A stretch of 31,616 nucleotides of DNA from CALMKX01 sp036274895 (GTDB taxonomy: Bacteria > Acidobacteriota > Thermoanaerobaculia > Multivoradales > SZUA-115). Both the position numbers and the translations under genes were made by a program. The DNA lies in the NCBI GenBank assembly GCA_036274895.1, contig DASUEU010000066.1, forward strand, positions 1 to 31,616, read 5' to 3'. How positions within the stretch are numbered: the stretch's first letter is position 1; every line of letters begins with the position of its first letter. This document shows, piece after piece, positions 31,013-31,616 of the stretch. The notes below the pieces were generated by a model. It ran no database searches, was not told where the DNA came from, and was given only the letters and a program-made list of their open reading frames with translations.

Positions 31013-31461
31013 GCTACCTGCTCGACACCAACGTCCTCTCCGAGCTGCGCAAGGGCTCGCGCTGCCATCCCACCGTCGCGGCTTGGTACTCGGGTCTCCC
31101 CCCGGAAGATCTGTACCTGAGCGCGCTGACCCTGGGAGAGCTGCGCAAGGGCGTCGAGCTGGTTCGCCGGCGTGATCCCGTCACTGCCGAGCGCCTCGAT
31201 GCCTGGATGCAGGAAGTCACGGTCGCCCATGGGGAGAGGATCCTGGGTGTGGATGCGGAGATCGCCGAGCGGTGGGGCCGGCTCAACGTGCCGGACCCGC
31301 TGCCCGTGGTGGACGGTCTGCTCGCTGCCACCGCCCTCACGTACCGACTCACCCTCGTCACCCGCAACGTCGGGGACATCGCCCGTACCGGCGTGGCCTG
31401 GCTCGATCCCTTCAGTCTCGAAGAAGGGGGCGGGTCGAGGGCCGAGGCGCCTACCTCGTAG
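31009..31461 (+). CDS. fitB: FitB/VapC-like PIN-domain toxin
   Basis: The 150-residue PIN-domain ribonuclease has the acidic residues in place: Asp6 in YLLDTNVLSELRKG, Glu44 in LTLGELRKGVE, Asp102 in VVDGLLAATAL and Asp123 in TRNVGDIARTG. The C-terminal VAWLDPF ending is also typical of FitB. Translation starts at GTG 31009 inside the antitoxin stop. Free toxin should cleave RNA and arrest growth until the antitoxin binds it. The last ~12 residues (GGGSRAEAPTS) look unstructured. A transposase begins 74 bp downstream. Confidence 0.9.
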   Translation: MSYLLDTNVLSELRKGSRCHPTVAAWYSGLPPEDLYLSALTLGELRKGVELVRRRDPVTAERLDAWMQEVTVAHGERILGVDAEIAERWGRLNVPDPLPVVDGLLAATALTYRLTLVTRNVGDIARTGVAWLDPFSLEEGGGSRAEAPTS

Positions 31462-31477
31462 CAGTGGCCTTGAGCCC

Positions 31478-31616
31478 TAGCAGTCCGTGGTGAAAGCCGG
31501 CCTGCTTGGCGGGCTTGGTTTTGAGAGAATGCAGCATGTCGATGGGCAATCGTGGTGAGAAGCAGCGTCCGATGTGGGTGGACGCGGGCGGAGTGTCGAA
31601 GGGTCCGGGGCACCCG
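31478..31616 (+). mobile_element. Left part of an insertion sequence (partial)
   Basis: The element probably begins near 31478, where CTAGCAGTCCGTGGTGAAAG resembles a terminal repeat, and continues with the transposase start to the window edge. Its exact end and target duplication cannot be set from one side. Confidence 0.45.
31536..31616 (+). CDS. Transposase N-terminal fragment, runs off window
   Basis: Only 27 codons are present, reading MSMGNRGEKQRPMWVDAG followed by GVSKGPGHP to the window end. The pattern M(S/D)MG-x-R-x-E-x-x-x-x-W-(V/I) then PGHP is the usual beginning of a common family of IS1182/IS5-related transposases. The 74-bp leader contains GCAGTCCGTGGTGAAAG, which looks like an insertion-sequence end. 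The remainder and the other inverted repeat lie outside the window, so intactness is unknown. Confidence 0.65.
   Translation, partial: MSMGNRGEKQRPMWVDAGGVSKGPGHP

Overview
The window is a compact, GC-rich bacterial chromosome segment with short intergenic gaps. It mixes central-metabolism genes with exported proteins and one strong accessory locus. The combination (proteobacterial-type icd with divergent aceK, a Thermus/actinobacterial-type malate dehydrogenase, a C25 gingipain-like protease, a SpoIIE phosphatase, a CotA-like multicopper oxidase with SCO1, very high GC) would fit Acidobacteriota or a related soil or sediment phylum. No rRNA or other lineage marker is present, so this is an inference. 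No CRISPR array, phage structural gene or replication origin was seen.

Layout. 1-1520: aceK (partial, minus) divergent from icd, closed by a long hairpin. 1534-9030: a three-Kazal-domain inhibitor lipoprotein, a large secreted C25 cysteine protease, malate dehydrogenase and a secreted S1 serine protease of the streptogrisin/alpha-lytic type. 9051-11453: a membrane-anchored SpoIIE/RsbU-like phosphatase. 11592-15791: the most interesting part, a three-gene unit of (i) a 179-residue peptide with 16 Cys in an 86-residue Ser/Thr-containing middle, (ii) a 396-residue protein with remote resemblance to the OspF/HopA1-type phospho-Ser/Thr lyases of lanthipeptide systems, and (iii) a 797-residue protein joining a PqqD/RRE-like N-terminus, a Ser/Thr kinase and a LanC-type cyclase. 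It looks like an unusual lanthipeptide-like RiPP system in which the lyase is separate and kinase and cyclase are fused. 15887-19868: a DinB-family protein, sucCD, a cyanophycinase-like protein without its nucleophile serine, and ndk. 19871-24969: a small Cys protein, a Uma2 protein, a metallo-beta-lactamase-fold hydrolase, dodecin, an MgtC/DUF4010 membrane protein and purH. 25026-26124: a secreted phospholipase C/S1-P1 nuclease-like protein and a TusA-like protein. 26250-29604: a minus-strand operon of Tat-exported multicopper oxidase, SCO1-like copper protein and secreted beta-propeller. 29851-31616: tRNA-Phe followed by an accessory stretch with an unknown gene, a FitAB (PIN/RHH) toxin-antitoxin pair and the start of a transposase.

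How genes work together. icd, mdh, sucC and sucD, with the Icd regulator aceK and the nucleotide-balancing ndk, are all TCA-cycle related but are scattered among unrelated genes rather than forming one operon. The proteases and the Kazal lipoprotein form a secreted proteolysis/inhibition group. The three RiPP-like genes share strand and short gaps (46 and 29 bp) and are set off upstream by a strong hairpin. Uma2, the MBL-fold gene and the MgtC/DUF4010 gene carry TANNNT boxes 9-10 nt before their start codons and no clear Shine-Dalgarno, suggesting leaderless mRNAs.
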